Positions 42,945 through 51,411 of a DNA stretch of 64,000 bases are shown here, one piece after another. Under the pieces are notes generated by a model. That model did no database searches. It saw nothing but the letters and a program-made list of their open reading frames with translations, and had not been told where the DNA came from. The position numbers were made by a program, and so were the translations under genes. The DNA comes from Peteryoungia rhizophila (GTDB taxonomy: Bacteria > Pseudomonadota > Alphaproteobacteria > Rhizobiales > Rhizobiaceae), in assembly GCF_004912145.1 (NCBI RefSeq), contig NZ_STGT01000004.1:124001-188000 (forward strand), written 5' to 3'. The stretch's first letter is position 1, and each line of letters opens with the position of its first letter.

Positions 42945-44177
42945 ATGAATTCTATAACTGAGCACGACCTTCCGGACCACGAACGTCCGGTCAAGATCAG
43001 CATCAGGAACATCTACAAGGTTTTTGGGGAGCGGCCGGAAAAGGCTCTCAACCTCCTCGATGCGGGCAAGACCAAGAAGGAAATCCACGCCGCAACCGGA
43101 TGCACGATCGGCGTCAACGATGCCAGTTTCGATATCCGCGCCGGTGAAATCTTCGTCATCATGGGCCTGTCAGGGTCAGGTAAATCCACCATGCTGCGCC
43201 TCATCAACCGTTTGATCGAACCGACCTCGGGAACAATCGAGATCGACGGCCGCGACGTGACGCGGCTTTCGCGCAGTGAACTGATAGAGCTCCGGCGCCA
43301 TCAAATCAGCATGGTCTTCCAATCCTTCGCCTTGCTGCCCAATCGCTCCGTTCTCGACAACGCCGCTTTCGGTCTGGAAGTCGCAGGTGTAAACGAGGCC
43401 GACCGAAACCAGCGCGCCCGTGCAGCCCTGAGGGCCGTCGGCCTCGAAGGCCATGACGAAAGTCGGACGGACCAGCTTTCCGGCGGCATGAAACAGCGCG
43501 TCGGCCTTGCCCGCGCGCTTGCCGCCGAGCCGGACATTTTGTTGATGGACGAGGCCTTTTCGGCGCTCGACCCGCTCATCCGCACCGAGATGCAGGACGA
43601 ACTGGTACGTCTCCAGGCAGAGCACAGCCGCACCATCGTCTTCGTCAGCCATGATCTGGACGAAGCCATGCGCATTGGCGACCGCATCTGCATCATGCAG
43701 AACGGCGAAGTCGTCCAAGTGGGCACGCCCGACGAGATCGTACTCAAGCCGGCAAATGACTATGTCCGGTCCTTCTTTCGCAATGTCGATGTTTCGCAGG
43801 TTTTTCGGGCCGGTGACGTCGCGCGCAAGACACAGGTGACGATCATTGAGCGTCAGGGCATGTCCGCTGCAGCCGCGCTTGAACGCATGGAGCATTTCGA
43901 CCGTGAGGTCGCGATCATCCTCGGTCGCGACAAGACCTATCACGGCATGGTCAGCCGCGCGTCGCTGATCGATAGCGCAGGCAAGGGCGCAAGTGACCCG
44001 TACAAGCGGGCGTTCCTGCCGGACATCGAACCAATCCCGGCCGCCGAAAGCCTGTCCAACGTGCTAGGCAAGGTCGCCTCCAGCACCTGGCCGGTCCCGG
44101 TCGTCGACGACGGCAACCGCTATCTCGGCTCAATCAGCAAATCTGTGCTTCTCGAAACACTCGACCGCACCGCCTGA
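42945..44177 (+). CDS. choV: Glycine betaine/choline ABC transporter ATPase (ProV/ChoV family)
   Basis: A 410-residue ATPase of the osmoprotectant/quaternary-amine class, which imports betaine, choline or proline. ProV features: the N-terminal IRNIYKVFGERPEKALNLLD, Walker A GLSGSGKST, signature LSGGMKQRVGLARA, Walker B ILLMDEAFSALDP and H-loop VFVSHDLDEAM. A C-terminal pair of CBS domains follows (VTIIERQGMSAAAALERMEH; TWPVPVVDDGNRYLGSI), which in this class sense ionic strength. The permease and binding protein follow on the same strand. A GTG at 42912 with a close GGAG is an alternative start. The choice between choline and betaine as substrate is inference. Confidence 0.9.
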   Translation: MNSITEHDLPDHERPVKISIRNIYKVFGERPEKALNLLDAGKTKKEIHAATGCTIGVNDASFDIRAGEIFVIMGLSGSGKSTMLRLINRLIEPTSGTIEIDGRDVTRLSRSELIELRRHQISMVFQSFALLPNRSVLDNAAFGLEVAGVNEADRNQRARAALRAVGLEGHDESRTDQLSGGMKQRVGLARALAAEPDILLMDEAFSALDPLIRTEMQDELVRLQAEHSRTIVFVSHDLDEAMRIGDRICIMQNGEVVQVGTPDEIVLKPANDYVRSFFRNVDVSQVFRAGDVARKTQVTIIERQGMSAAAALERMEHFDREVAIILGRDKTYHGMVSRASLIDSAGKGASDPYKRAFLPDIEPIPAAESLSNVLGKVASSTWPVPVVDDGNRYLGSISKSVLLETLDRTA

Positions 44178-44199
44178 TCGCAAGACCGGAGACTTTACC

Positions 44200-45084
44200 A
44201 TGACTTTCGATATCGGAGACGGCGTCGACGGCGTCGTCAACTACATCCTCGACAATTTCAGCCCGCTGCTGGACACCATTGCCCTGACAATCGGCTTTGT
44301 CACGGACACCATTCAGAACCTGCTTCTCGCGACGCCACTGTCCGTCGGAATTGCAATATTCGCGTTATTGTCGCTCTGGCGCGTCAGTTTCGGTTTTGCG
44401 GTGTTCACGGGCCTTTCGCTCTGGCTGGTCGGCCAAATGGGCCTTTGGGAGGCGATGATGGAGTCGCTCTCGCTGGTGATCGCCTCGACGCTGATTGCCA
44501 TGGCGATCGGCCTGCCGCTCGGCATTGCCATGGCGCGCAGCGACCGGACCGCGGCGGTGGTTCGCCCCGTGCTCGATCTCATGCAGACCATGCCGGCCTT
44601 CGTCTACCTGATCCCGGCCGCCATGTTCTTCGGGCTCGGCGCTGTGCCGGGAACCATAGCAACCGTCATCTTCTCCATGCCGCCCGTGGTGCGCCTCACC
44701 AATCTGGGCATCCGCCAGGTGCATGTCGAATTCGTAGAAGCCGGCAATGCCTTCGGCTGCACATCATCGCAGCTTTTGTTCAAGGTACAGCTGCCGAACG
44801 CAATGCCCTCCATCATGGCCGGCATCAACCAGACGATCATGCTGTCGCTGTCCATGGTGGTCATCGCCTCCATGATCGGCGCTGGCGGTCTCGGCAATAC
44901 GGTGCTCACAGGCATACAGCGCCTGGATGTCGGCACCGGGTTCGAAGGCGGCATCGCCGTCGTGATCCTCGCCGTGATCCTAGACCGGATCACGCAGAGC
45001 CTCGGAAAGGAGCGCGCCGGGATCTGGCGCGTCCTTTTCCGTCGAGCAGCGCAACCGCAGGCAACCTCACCGGCCACGGCCTGA
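44200..45084 (+). CDS. choW: Glycine betaine/choline ABC transporter permease (ProW/ChoW family)
   Basis: A 294-residue membrane protein with about six helices. The family loop is QVHVEFVEAGNAFGCTSSQL, followed by LFKVQLPNAMPSIMAGINQT and SLSMVVIASMIGAGGLG. It forms the pore with itself and uses the ATPase encoded 22 bp upstream. A proline/alanine-rich tail ends the protein. Confidence 0.92.
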   Translation: MTFDIGDGVDGVVNYILDNFSPLLDTIALTIGFVTDTIQNLLLATPLSVGIAIFALLSLWRVSFGFAVFTGLSLWLVGQMGLWEAMMESLSLVIASTLIAMAIGLPLGIAMARSDRTAAVVRPVLDLMQTMPAFVYLIPAAMFFGLGAVPGTIATVIFSMPPVVRLTNLGIRQVHVEFVEAGNAFGCTSSQLLFKVQLPNAMPSIMAGINQTIMLSLSMVVIASMIGAGGLGNTVLTGIQRLDVGTGFEGGIAVVILAVILDRITQSLGKERAGIWRVLFRRAAQPQATSPATA

Positions 45085-45153
45085 GGACGGCCGGATTGCG
45101 TTGAAAAATGGCTGCGTTCGCGCAGCCGAATGAGAACCTTCCAAGGAGCAGAT

Positions 45154-46029
45154 ATGTTCAAGACACTCGTTACATTCAGCCTGGCCGCTGGCCTGACCAC
45201 AGCCGCCTTCGGCTCGGCGTTCGCTGAAGAAAAGGCGCCGGTGAAGATCGGCTGGGCTGCCTGGTCCGATGCCGAATTTGTCACCAAGCTTGCCGCAAAG
45301 CTGATCAACGACGAACTCGGCCACGAGGTCGAGCTGGTACAGACTGACGTGGCACCTCTCTACCAGGGTGTGAGCCGCGGCGATCTCGATGCCATGCTGA
45401 TGGCCTGGCTGCCCGCAACCCATGCCGACTACTTCGCCAAGGTGAAGGACAACGTGACGACGCTCGGCACAGTCTATGACGGCGCGAAGCTCGGCTGGGT
45501 CGTCCCCAGCTACGTGCCCGAGGATGCGATCGCCTCGATTGAAGACCTCAAGAAAGATGACGTGAAGGCAAAGCTCAACGGTCGGGTTGAGGGCATCGAT
45601 CCGGGTGCCGGTCTGACGCGCCTTTCGGAAAAGGCCGTCACGGACTACGGACTTGAGGGCTACAAGCTTCAGATTTCCAGCGAGGCCGGCATGCTGACGA
45701 CGGTCGACCGGGCAATCCGCAGGCAAGAATGGTTCGTTGCGACCTCCTGGAGCCCCCACTGGATGTTCGGCAAATACGAATTGCGCTACATCGCCGACCC
45801 GAAGGGCGCGCTTGGCGATGCTGAGCATGTCGACGTGCTCGCCCGTAAGGGGTTCGAGGAAGACAATCCGGAGGTTGCCGGCTTCCTGTCGCGCATGAAG
45901 CTACCGATCGGCGATCTTGAGGCCGCCATGTTCAACGCCCAGGAGACCTCTTACGAAAAGGCCGTCGAGAAATACATCGCGGACCATCCCGAACAGATCA
46001 AGACTTGGCTGGGCAAGGACGAAGGCTGA
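45154..46029 (+). CDS. Glycine betaine/choline-type binding protein (ProX/OpuAC family)
   Basis: A 291-residue periplasmic protein. A signal peptide (about 1-24, SLAAGLTTAAFGSAFAEE) is followed by an OpuAC-type fold: VKIGWAAWSDAEFVTKLAAK, LDAMLMAWLPATHADYF, LGWVVPSYVPEDAI, RRQEWFVATSWSPHWMFGKY. The aromatic residues (several Trp and Tyr) fit a cage for a trimethylammonium group. ATG 45154 follows AAGGAG. It completes the importer encoded from 42945. Confidence 0.9.
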   Translation: MFKTLVTFSLAAGLTTAAFGSAFAEEKAPVKIGWAAWSDAEFVTKLAAKLINDELGHEVELVQTDVAPLYQGVSRGDLDAMLMAWLPATHADYFAKVKDNVTTLGTVYDGAKLGWVVPSYVPEDAIASIEDLKKDDVKAKLNGRVEGIDPGAGLTRLSEKAVTDYGLEGYKLQISSEAGMLTTVDRAIRRQEWFVATSWSPHWMFGKYELRYIADPKGALGDAEHVDVLARKGFEEDNPEVAGFLSRMKLPIGDLEAAMFNAQETSYEKAVEKYIADHPEQIKTWLGKDEG

Positions 46030-46054
46030 CGCCAGCGCTTTGATACCGAATCCA

Positions 46055-46082
46055 GCACCGTGGGGCGCCAGCCCCGCGGTGC
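46055..46082 (+). terminator. 12-bp hairpin after the transporter genes
   Basis: GCACCGTGGGGC and GCCCCGCGGTGC pair (one G-U pair) around the loop GCCA, 25 bp after the binding-protein stop and 28 bp before the Xre gene. No T run follows, so it could be a leaky terminator or an mRNA-stabilising element that lowers expression of the Xre gene. Confidence 0.55.
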
Positions 46083-46109
46083 ACTCATTCTGAACAGGAC
46101 GGACCTTCC

Positions 46110-46415
46110 ATGCATGACCATTCTGAAGACACTCTAATGCCCGCTGCACCCGCCGGGCTGGGAGACGACACGATCGGCGGACGAATTTCGCTGGCACGCG
46201 ACGCGACAGGCATGACGGTTGAGCAGATTTCCAGCCTAATCGGCGTGACGACCGAAACGTGGACCAATTGGGAAAATGACCGCTCCGAACCCCGCGCCAA
46301 CCGTCTCGACATGCTGGCACGCATCCTCCAGGTCAGCATTGCTTGGCTTATCGACGGTTGGGGCAAAGGTCCGATGGAAGCGAAGCAAGACCCGACATTC
46401 AGCGAAGAATCCTGA
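46110..46415 (+). CDS. Xre-family regulator linked to the osmoprotectant transporter
   Basis: A 101-residue protein with a flexible N-terminus and a Cro/C1 HTH (about 25-85): GRISLARDATGMTVEQISSL, IGVTTETWTNWENDRSEPRA, NRLDMLARILQVSIAWLIDG. It follows the transporter genes after a hairpin and probably controls them or itself. Such Xre genes recur at the end of ChoXWV-like operons in rhizobia. Confidence 0.82.
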   Translation: MHDHSEDTLMPAAPAGLGDDTIGGRISLARDATGMTVEQISSLIGVTTETWTNWENDRSEPRANRLDMLARILQVSIAWLIDGWGKGPMEAKQDPTFSEES

Positions 46416-46591
46416 GACCGTAAGACTCGTGAAGATAAGGGGGTTGTCTGTCAGAGCCTGACAGGCCCTCGACAATCCGAAATGCAGGGTTGTCTCCCAA
46501 GAAATGCGAAAATGTCAGCGCAGACATCCGTACAGCAGATGAGCGCGGAAACTCCAAAATTCCCGCCACCGACGCAATCAGCTTGCCACAA

Positions 46592-46780
46592 TCACCTATC
46601 GGCGGACTTTTGACACGGTCTGCGGGAATTTTGCGACAGATCGACAGCCAAGTGGCCGGTAGAGCCGACGCAGAGGAAGGCGCCATCGGCAAAGCCCTGT
46701 GCGACCCAATTGTTATGCGCTACCATGAACTCCGGTGCGGTGGCGCGGTTTTCCGAAAATTTCAGGAGTGTGACGAACAT
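46592..46780 (-). pseudogene. YciI-like (YCII-related) protein, N-terminal fragment
   Basis: After a good AGGAGC ribosome site the frame reads MFVTLLKFSENRATAPEFMV, AHNNWVAQGFADGAFLCVGS, the first half of a YCII-related small enzyme. From there the sequence is unrelated and ends 22 codons later. The second half with the conserved His-Asp of the family is missing. Confidence 0.5.
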
Positions 46781-46793
46781 CGGTGCTCCTTGG

Positions 46794-46943
46794 TCAGTTG
46801 GATGGGGGAAGGTTCGGCAAGGTCGCCAGCCAGTGCTCCATTTCGGCCACCTCGCTGCGGATGATAGTTTCGGCGCGAAACGCCGTGGCCATTACCGCCA
46901 CGCCTTGCAACCGAGCAAGAAGATGCAGCGCTTTCAAAGGCCA
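46794..46943 (-). pseudogene. Regulator-like C-terminal fragment ahead of the YciI remnant
   Basis: An open tail reads PLKALHLLARLQGVAVMATA, FRAETIIRSEVAEMEHWLAT and ends LPNLPPSN. It resembles the last helices of a small HTH regulator or similar protein; the family cannot be fixed. It ends 14 bp before the YciI start, which is normal operon spacing, so both remnants probably came from one operon. Confidence 0.35.
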
Positions 46944-47486
46944 TCTGCAACTATAGCGATGACCAATTGAAGGTCCAGAATTGCCCGTTTGAAAAACAAG
47001 ATGTGACTGATTGATACGAGACCGGAAAGAGGCCGCATGTCAGATGGCTGCATGAGCTATGTGAAACATCACGCAAGCGCTGTTGACGCGCGCGTTCATT
47101 GATCGTGTTAACTGATTCAGCTGATCAAGATTGAAGCGAAAGGGGTTGCGTAGGTTGATCACCACTCAGATCTTTACGAATGAACGGATTGCAACCGGCG
47201 AGACTGGAATGGAACCGCTGCCCCTGTGATTTCGAGATTAACTGGCGATTTTTTGGTGTTGCGGCTGAGCGCGATTAAGCGTTGATTAAGAGCGCGGGCG
47301 GGGTTTTGCCTCCGACCTCGAAACGGACCACCGACGCCCCCAGCCGAAAGTGGCCGCCCGCACCTCATGCTCTAACGAGGTCTTCAGGGCATTTCGCTTT
47401 ACGCTCATCGAGACTCCGAGCCAACGTCGTCCCAGGCTGACCAACTCAAGATTCCTCTTGTTGCGAGTTGAATCAGAACGGCGGAA
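46944..47486. other. Intergenic stretch, no gene seen
   Basis: About 540 bp between gene remnants and the glycosyltransferase. No supported reading frame, repeat or terminator was found. Confidence 0.3.
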
Positions 47487-48725
47487 TCACTGGGCGAATG
47501 CCACCCGTGTCTCAAGGAAGTCGACCGCTGCCTCAACTCCCGGGTCCAACCTGATCGCGTCTGACAAGGCTCGCGCCCGTGCCCGCATCACAGGATCGTC
47601 CAATGCAGCCAGCGCCTTCGCCAAGGTCTTAGCGCTTAGCTTAGCGCGCTCCAATGGAGGCGGTCCTGCGCCGAGCTCTGCCACCTTCCTCCCCCAGAAG
47701 AGCTGATCGCCAAAGAAAGGAATGATCTGGGTCGGAAGCCCTGCACGAAGCCCCGCCGCTGTGGTGCCGGCACCACCGTGGTGAACGATAGCGTGCATGT
47801 AAGGAAACAGGCGATCGTGCGGCGCGGCGGCGAGGAAAAGCGCTCGCTCCTCGGTTTGGCCCGTGCCGATTGCCCCACCGCCGCTTGCGAGCACGCCTCG
47901 CTTTCCGGACATCATGAGTGCCTGGAGGATCATGTTGGTGACAGCCTCAGGGTGCAGCCCCGGCATGCTTCCGAAGCCAAAATAAACAGGAGGAGGCCCA
48001 TCATCCAGAAACCGCGCAAGTACGGGGTCGGGGGCCCAATCAGGCTCATCTAGAAACCAGTAACCGCTGACAAGAACATCACTACTCCAGTCGTCCGGCT
48101 TGGGAAGCACCGCCGGACTGTAGGCATAGATCGTCCCAGCCGGCGCTAACGCCCTATCGGCAGGGGTACCGAAGACGCGCGCTCGCCAAGTCTTCAGGTC
48201 CCGACCAAATATCAGGCCGACCACTTTCAGCGCCAATACATGGCTCAGTCGATTGAAGGGGCCCAGTGACGAAAACGGAAGGAGCGGGCTTGGAAAGGCG
48301 TTCGTCGGCGTCAATCCCGGTACTGGAGACGCAAGAACATGCGGGATCCCAAGCGCTCTGGCCATATCCGGAGAAACAAGTGACTTCGGATGGTAGACAA
48401 TGATATCTGGCCTGAAGCTCCATATCGCTTGCCATTCCTGATCAAACAGCTGCATCATCAAAGGGCGAATGTGCTTCAACAGTTTCAGCCCACCGCTGAA
48501 GTCCTTGCCGCCAGCAATCGCAGCCTTTCCCTCTGGCGTATCGAGCAGTGCAAGAAACTCACCGGGCAGAGCGACATAGGGAATGCGGTGTCGTTCAACG
48601 AGACCCTGGAATTGCACGGGTGCGGCGAGCTGTACGTCGTGCCCGCGGGCCAAAAGTGCCAAGGCAAGCGCAAGATAAGGCTGGACATCACCACGAGATC
48701 CGAGCGTCTCGATTGCAACACGCAT
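47487..48725 (-). CDS. Glycosyltransferase, GT1 family (UGT/sterol-glucosyltransferase type)
   Basis: A 412-residue GT-B enzyme that transfers a sugar from a nucleotide donor to a lipid or small molecule. It opens MRVAIETLGSRGDVQPYLAL, the classic GSRGDVQP motif of sterol-type UDP-glucosyltransferases. The donor-binding C-terminal half has PPVYFGFGSMPGL, FLAAAPHDRLFPYMHAIVHH and GGAGTTAAGLRAGLPTQIIP, ending in FFGDQLFWG. All signature residues are present. No linked biosynthetic genes, so acceptor unknown. Confidence 0.9.
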   Translation of the reverse strand: MRVAIETLGSRGDVQPYLALALALLARGHDVQLAAPVQFQGLVERHRIPYVALPGEFLALLDTPEGKAAIAGGKDFSGGLKLLKHIRPLMMQLFDQEWQAIWSFRPDIIVYHPKSLVSPDMARALGIPHVLASPVPGLTPTNAFPSPLLPFSSLGPFNRLSHVLALKVVGLIFGRDLKTWRARVFGTPADRALAPAGTIYAYSPAVLPKPDDWSSDVLVSGYWFLDEPDWAPDPVLARFLDDGPPPVYFGFGSMPGLHPEAVTNMILQALMMSGKRGVLASGGGAIGTGQTEERALFLAAAPHDRLFPYMHAIVHHGGAGTTAAGLRAGLPTQIIPFFGDQLFWGRKVAELGAGPPPLERAKLSAKTLAKALAALDDPVMRARARALSDAIRLDPGVEAAVDFLETRVAFAQ

Positions 48726-48764
48726 GTGTCCTCCATGCAGAACGTTAGAGGCATAACTTAATCA

Positions 48765-49110
48765 TACAAGAATTCACGGCTAGCGATCTGCCCAACATCA
48801 AGGCTCTCATTGATGCGACCGAACTCTTCCCGTCTTCGAGCTGGATGAAATGGTGCAACAATTCCTTGGCGGCAACGAGGCTGGGAATTATGGCTTTTGC
48901 TCGCGAACCCTCAGTCGGTTGGACGAGCCTTTGTTGCGCCCGAAAAGCTCACCGATGGCACCTAGAATTTGTACCTGCCGCAATGCTTCCAGATCAACCG
49001 GGGAGCGGTTTCGGCGCTCAACTTGTTGCAGATGCCGAGAAGCGCGTCAGAAAGATCGGCGCACGAATTCGCTGGTCAAGACATCAGGTTTTGGAAGCCG
49101 GCAGCGTTTT
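48765..49110 (+). pseudogene. GNAT-family acetyltransferase, disrupted
   Basis: Pieces of a GNAT acetyltransferase lie in different frames: FTASDLPNIKALIDATELFP; then MVQQFLGGNEAGNYGF; then FVAPEKLTDGT before a TAG; then AAMLPDQPGSGFGAQLVADA (acetyl-CoA loop, normally Q/R-x-x-G-x-G/A) with EKRVRKIGARI. At least three frameshifts and one stop have accumulated. The C-terminal strand is only hinted at. Confidence 0.65.
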
Positions 49111-49146
49111 CACCGGCTTCCAACGTCAACATCGTCTTGGTGCAAC

Positions 49147-49935
49147 TCACATCTGGTGGCCAAGCGTCATCCCTGACGATGCCAAAGCCATCCACACCGC
49201 CATCGCAATCATCATCAGGTTCTCGGTCAGGGAAATGAACCCCAGCGGCACGTTGCTCGAGCCACCGACGCAGGCGCATTTCAATTCGCGCTTGTCGATA
49301 TAGACCGCCTTGAAAACCGAGATCGCACCGACGCCACCGATGAACAGCGCAACCGGGATCGAGAGCCAGTTCGCGATACCGGCCACCATCAGAACGCCTG
49401 CCAGCCCTTCGGCATATGGATAAATGTAGCTGTAGGGCACCCAGCGCTTGGCGAGCAGGTCATAGTTCAAGAACATGGTGGCAAAGGATTCGACGTTCTG
49501 CAGCTTGAGCATGGCCAGAACGACCATGGAGAAAGCGATGAACCACTCCAGGGTCCGGACGGTGAACGGCGTGCCCAAGGCGGCGTAGCTGACCCCCATT
49601 GCCATCAACGCAGTCAGCACAAACAACACGATGACGGGGCGGTAAGTGGTTGCCTTCGGATCGGACACTGGCTTTCCAAAGTAGCGCCGCAGATCATCGT
49701 AGCCGCCGACGCGGGCACCGTCGATGAACACCTGCGGTGTCGTCTTGACGCCGTGCTCTTCCTTGAACGCATCCGTTTGCGCGCGTGTTTTCAGGTGGCG
49801 ATCATCCACCTCGTATCCCGACCGTTTGAGCAAATCCTTGGCCTTCAGGCCATAGGGGCAGGTATGCTCCGCGGTCACCATTCGGTAGAGGATGGCTTTC
49901 TTCACTGCGGTCGATGGGTTGGTTCTGTCCAACAT
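49147..49935 (-). CDS. Glutaredoxin-MauE fusion membrane protein
   Basis: A 262-residue protein. Residues 12-90 are a glutaredoxin fold: AILYRMVTAEHTCPYGLKAK has the active site CPYG (one Cys at position 26, the second Cys replaced by Gly), and KTTPQVFIDGARVGGYDDL is the cis-Pro and glutathione-binding part. Residues 100-262 form four membrane helices of the MauE/DoxX-like type (YRPVIVLFVLTALMAMGVSY; YSYIYPYAEGLAGVLMVAGI), with ELKCACVGGSS (CxC) before the last helix. It probably moves thiol redox equivalents in the membrane. It diverges from a MerR gene across a mer-like operator. Confidence 0.85.
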   Translation of the reverse strand: MLDRTNPSTAVKKAILYRMVTAEHTCPYGLKAKDLLKRSGYEVDDRHLKTRAQTDAFKEEHGVKTTPQVFIDGARVGGYDDLRRYFGKPVSDPKATTYRPVIVLFVLTALMAMGVSYAALGTPFTVRTLEWFIAFSMVVLAMLKLQNVESFATMFLNYDLLAKRWVPYSYIYPYAEGLAGVLMVAGIANWLSIPVALFIGGVGAISVFKAVYIDKRELKCACVGGSSNVPLGFISLTENLMMIAMAVWMALASSGMTLGHQM

Positions 49936-49971
49936 TTCACGTCTCCTTTGGCTTGTGAAACAGTTGGCAAG

Positions 49972-50003
49972 ACCATACGTTCCGTACCATGGTACGGAGT
50001 CAA
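49972..50003 (-). promoter_or_regulatory. MerR-type operator/promoter between the divergent genes
   Basis: TCCGTACCATGGTACGGA (49981-49998) is a perfect 18-bp palindrome. On the minus strand it sits between TTGACT (-35) and TATGGT (-10), spaced 20 bp: the over-long spacer typical of MerR-activated promoters. The layout and half-sites closely resemble the mer operator of Tn501. The right half also provides the GGAG ribosome site of the MerR gene on the plus strand. Confidence 0.8.
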
Positions 50004-50008
50004 GCCCC

Positions 50009-50392
50009 ATGGATATGACAATTGGAAAATTTGCAGCGGCTGGTGGTGTCGGTGTGGAGACGGTCAGATTCTACCAGCGCAAAGGCCTTCTGGCGACACC
50101 CAAACGCCTGGACGGTGGCAGGCGTTACGGCAGTGAGGATTTCAGGCGACTTCAGTTCATCCGCCAGGCCCAGACCGCAGGCTTCACGCTGGAGGAGATA
50201 GGAGAACTCCTCGAACTCGATGCCGGTGACGACAGGGAGCGGGCACGCGAGGCCGCAAACGCGCGGCTGATCGCGCTGGAAACGCGGATCGCAGAACTCA
50301 ACCGCACCCGCGACGCGCTCCAGCGCCTGGTTGCAGAGTGCTCATCCGGCAAAAGCGGCCCCTGCCCTATCCTCCAGTCGTTTGGACTGTAG
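50009..50392 (+). CDS. MerR-family regulator (mercury-type, lacking the first metal Cys)
   Basis: A 128-residue activator-repressor. The winged HTH reads TIGKFAAAGGVGVETVRFYQ, RKGLL, then GRRYGSEDFRRLQFIRQAQT and GFTLEEIGELLEL, followed by the dimerisation helix. The C-terminal loop AECSSGKSGPCP has the two Cys that correspond to C117 and C126 of the mercury sensor MerR. The residue equivalent to C82 is absent (DAGDDRERARE in place of D-G-T-H-C-x-x-A). It probably senses a metal or thiol stress other than, or less selective than, mercury. ATG 50009 is 10 bp after GGAG. Confidence 0.88.
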   Translation: MDMTIGKFAAAGGVGVETVRFYQRKGLLATPKRLDGGRRYGSEDFRRLQFIRQAQTAGFTLEEIGELLELDAGDDRERAREAANARLIALETRIAELNRTRDALQRLVAECSSGKSGPCPILQSFGL

Positions 50393-50414
50393 CCGGTAAA
50401 AGCAGCAGCTCCTG

Positions 50415-50861
50415 TCAGTCCGGTTTGAATGACTGATAGACATACATCTCACCGCCATCGCGCGGAATTGCGATGACGTCGTAGGGTTCCGGCGACCCGC
50501 CCATGCCGAGCGAACCCAATGGCATCCCTGCGACTGCAAGCCCGGTGAGGGGCGGTCGTTCATCGAGCAGCCTTCTCACCGCATCGATCGGCACATGTCC
50601 CTCCAGGAAATAGCCGTCAACCTCTGCAGTGTGGCAGGCTCGCACGGAGGGCGGCACCTTGAGGCGTTCCTTGACCTGATCCATGTCCGGTTCTGTGACA
50701 GTGCGAACTGAGAAGCCGACCTTGCTGAAAGCATCGCCCCATGACGCGCAGCAGCCACAATTGGGATCCTTGTGTAGGATAACTGACGGCACTGAGGGGA
50801 AGCCGGTGGCGGGTGCCAGAGCCACCGTGACAGCCCCAGCCAAAAGTTCTCTGCGTCTCAT
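50415..50861 (-). CDS. DUF411-family exported metal-binding protein
   Basis: A 148-residue protein with a twin-Arg-like start MRRRELLAGAVTVALAPATG, then the DUF411 core: ILHKDPNCGCCASWGDAFSK (CGCC), VKERLKVPPSVRACHTAEVD (C-H), GYFLEGHVPIDAVRRLL, GLAVAGMPLGSLGM. DUF411 proteins are linked to copper handling. It lies 150 bp downstream of the RND pump genes on the same strand and may be part of that transcript. Confidence 0.85.
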   Translation of the reverse strand: MRRRELLAGAVTVALAPATGFPSVPSVILHKDPNCGCCASWGDAFSKVGFSVRTVTEPDMDQVKERLKVPPSVRACHTAEVDGYFLEGHVPIDAVRRLLDERPPLTGLAVAGMPLGSLGMGGSPEPYDVIAIPRDGGEMYVYQSFKPD

Positions 50862-51017
50862 TCTCTCTCCTGCGACGTTCGGTGAGCCCCCCAAAAATGA
50901 AGGGAGATGCCCCGGCAGGGCTCCAGACAGTTGATGACCTGATCTTGGCAACGCGATGGTGTGACATCTTTGCCGCAAGTCAATGATCCTGCCACTCTCC
51001 GTCGCGCGCTTCCAAGA

Positions 51018-51392
51018 TTAGAACTTCCCCTGCGCGGTGGTCCCGTCCGGGGTGATCACTTGGATCGCGCCCCTGACACCCGGATTGACCGGAACAGGCG
51101 AAGTCCCCGTGAGGCGGTTGTCATCAGCAGCAGAGAGCGCAAAACGCCTGATAGCGCCATCGATCAACAGGATTGCATTGCCTGTGTGGCCGGCCGCAGA
51201 GACGGGCTGGTCGGCAGCGTCAAACAAATAGACCGTCACTTCCGTCGTTCCTCTCGCCACGAGTTCGACATGGTGGTTTGCGCCTGCGTCAACCTTCAGC
51301 CCGCCGTTCGGCCCAGGGCGTGGTGCGTGGGCATAGGTGGGTAGAGCTGTCATGACAAAGACGAGGGGAAGGGCGAGCAGACTGCGGCGCAT
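51018..51392 (-). CDS. Small periplasmic protein of the RND pump operon (124 aa)
   Basis: A signal peptide (MRRSLLALPLVFVMTALPTY, cut after AHA) is followed by a His-containing N-terminus (HAPRPGPNGG, ANHHVELVARGT) and a beta-rich domain (VTVYLFDAADQPVSAAGHTG). The form resembles small metal-chaperone-like proteins next to heavy-metal efflux pumps. An AGGAGAACTCC ribosome site precedes the ATG. It starts 19 bp after the RND gene stop. Confidence 0.7.
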   Translation of the reverse strand: MRRSLLALPLVFVMTALPTYAHAPRPGPNGGLKVDAGANHHVELVARGTTEVTVYLFDAADQPVSAAGHTGNAILLIDGAIRRFALSAADDNRLTGTSPVPVNPGVRGAIQVITPDGTTAQGKF

Positions 51393-51411
51393 GGAGTTCT
51401 CCTGGTAGGAC

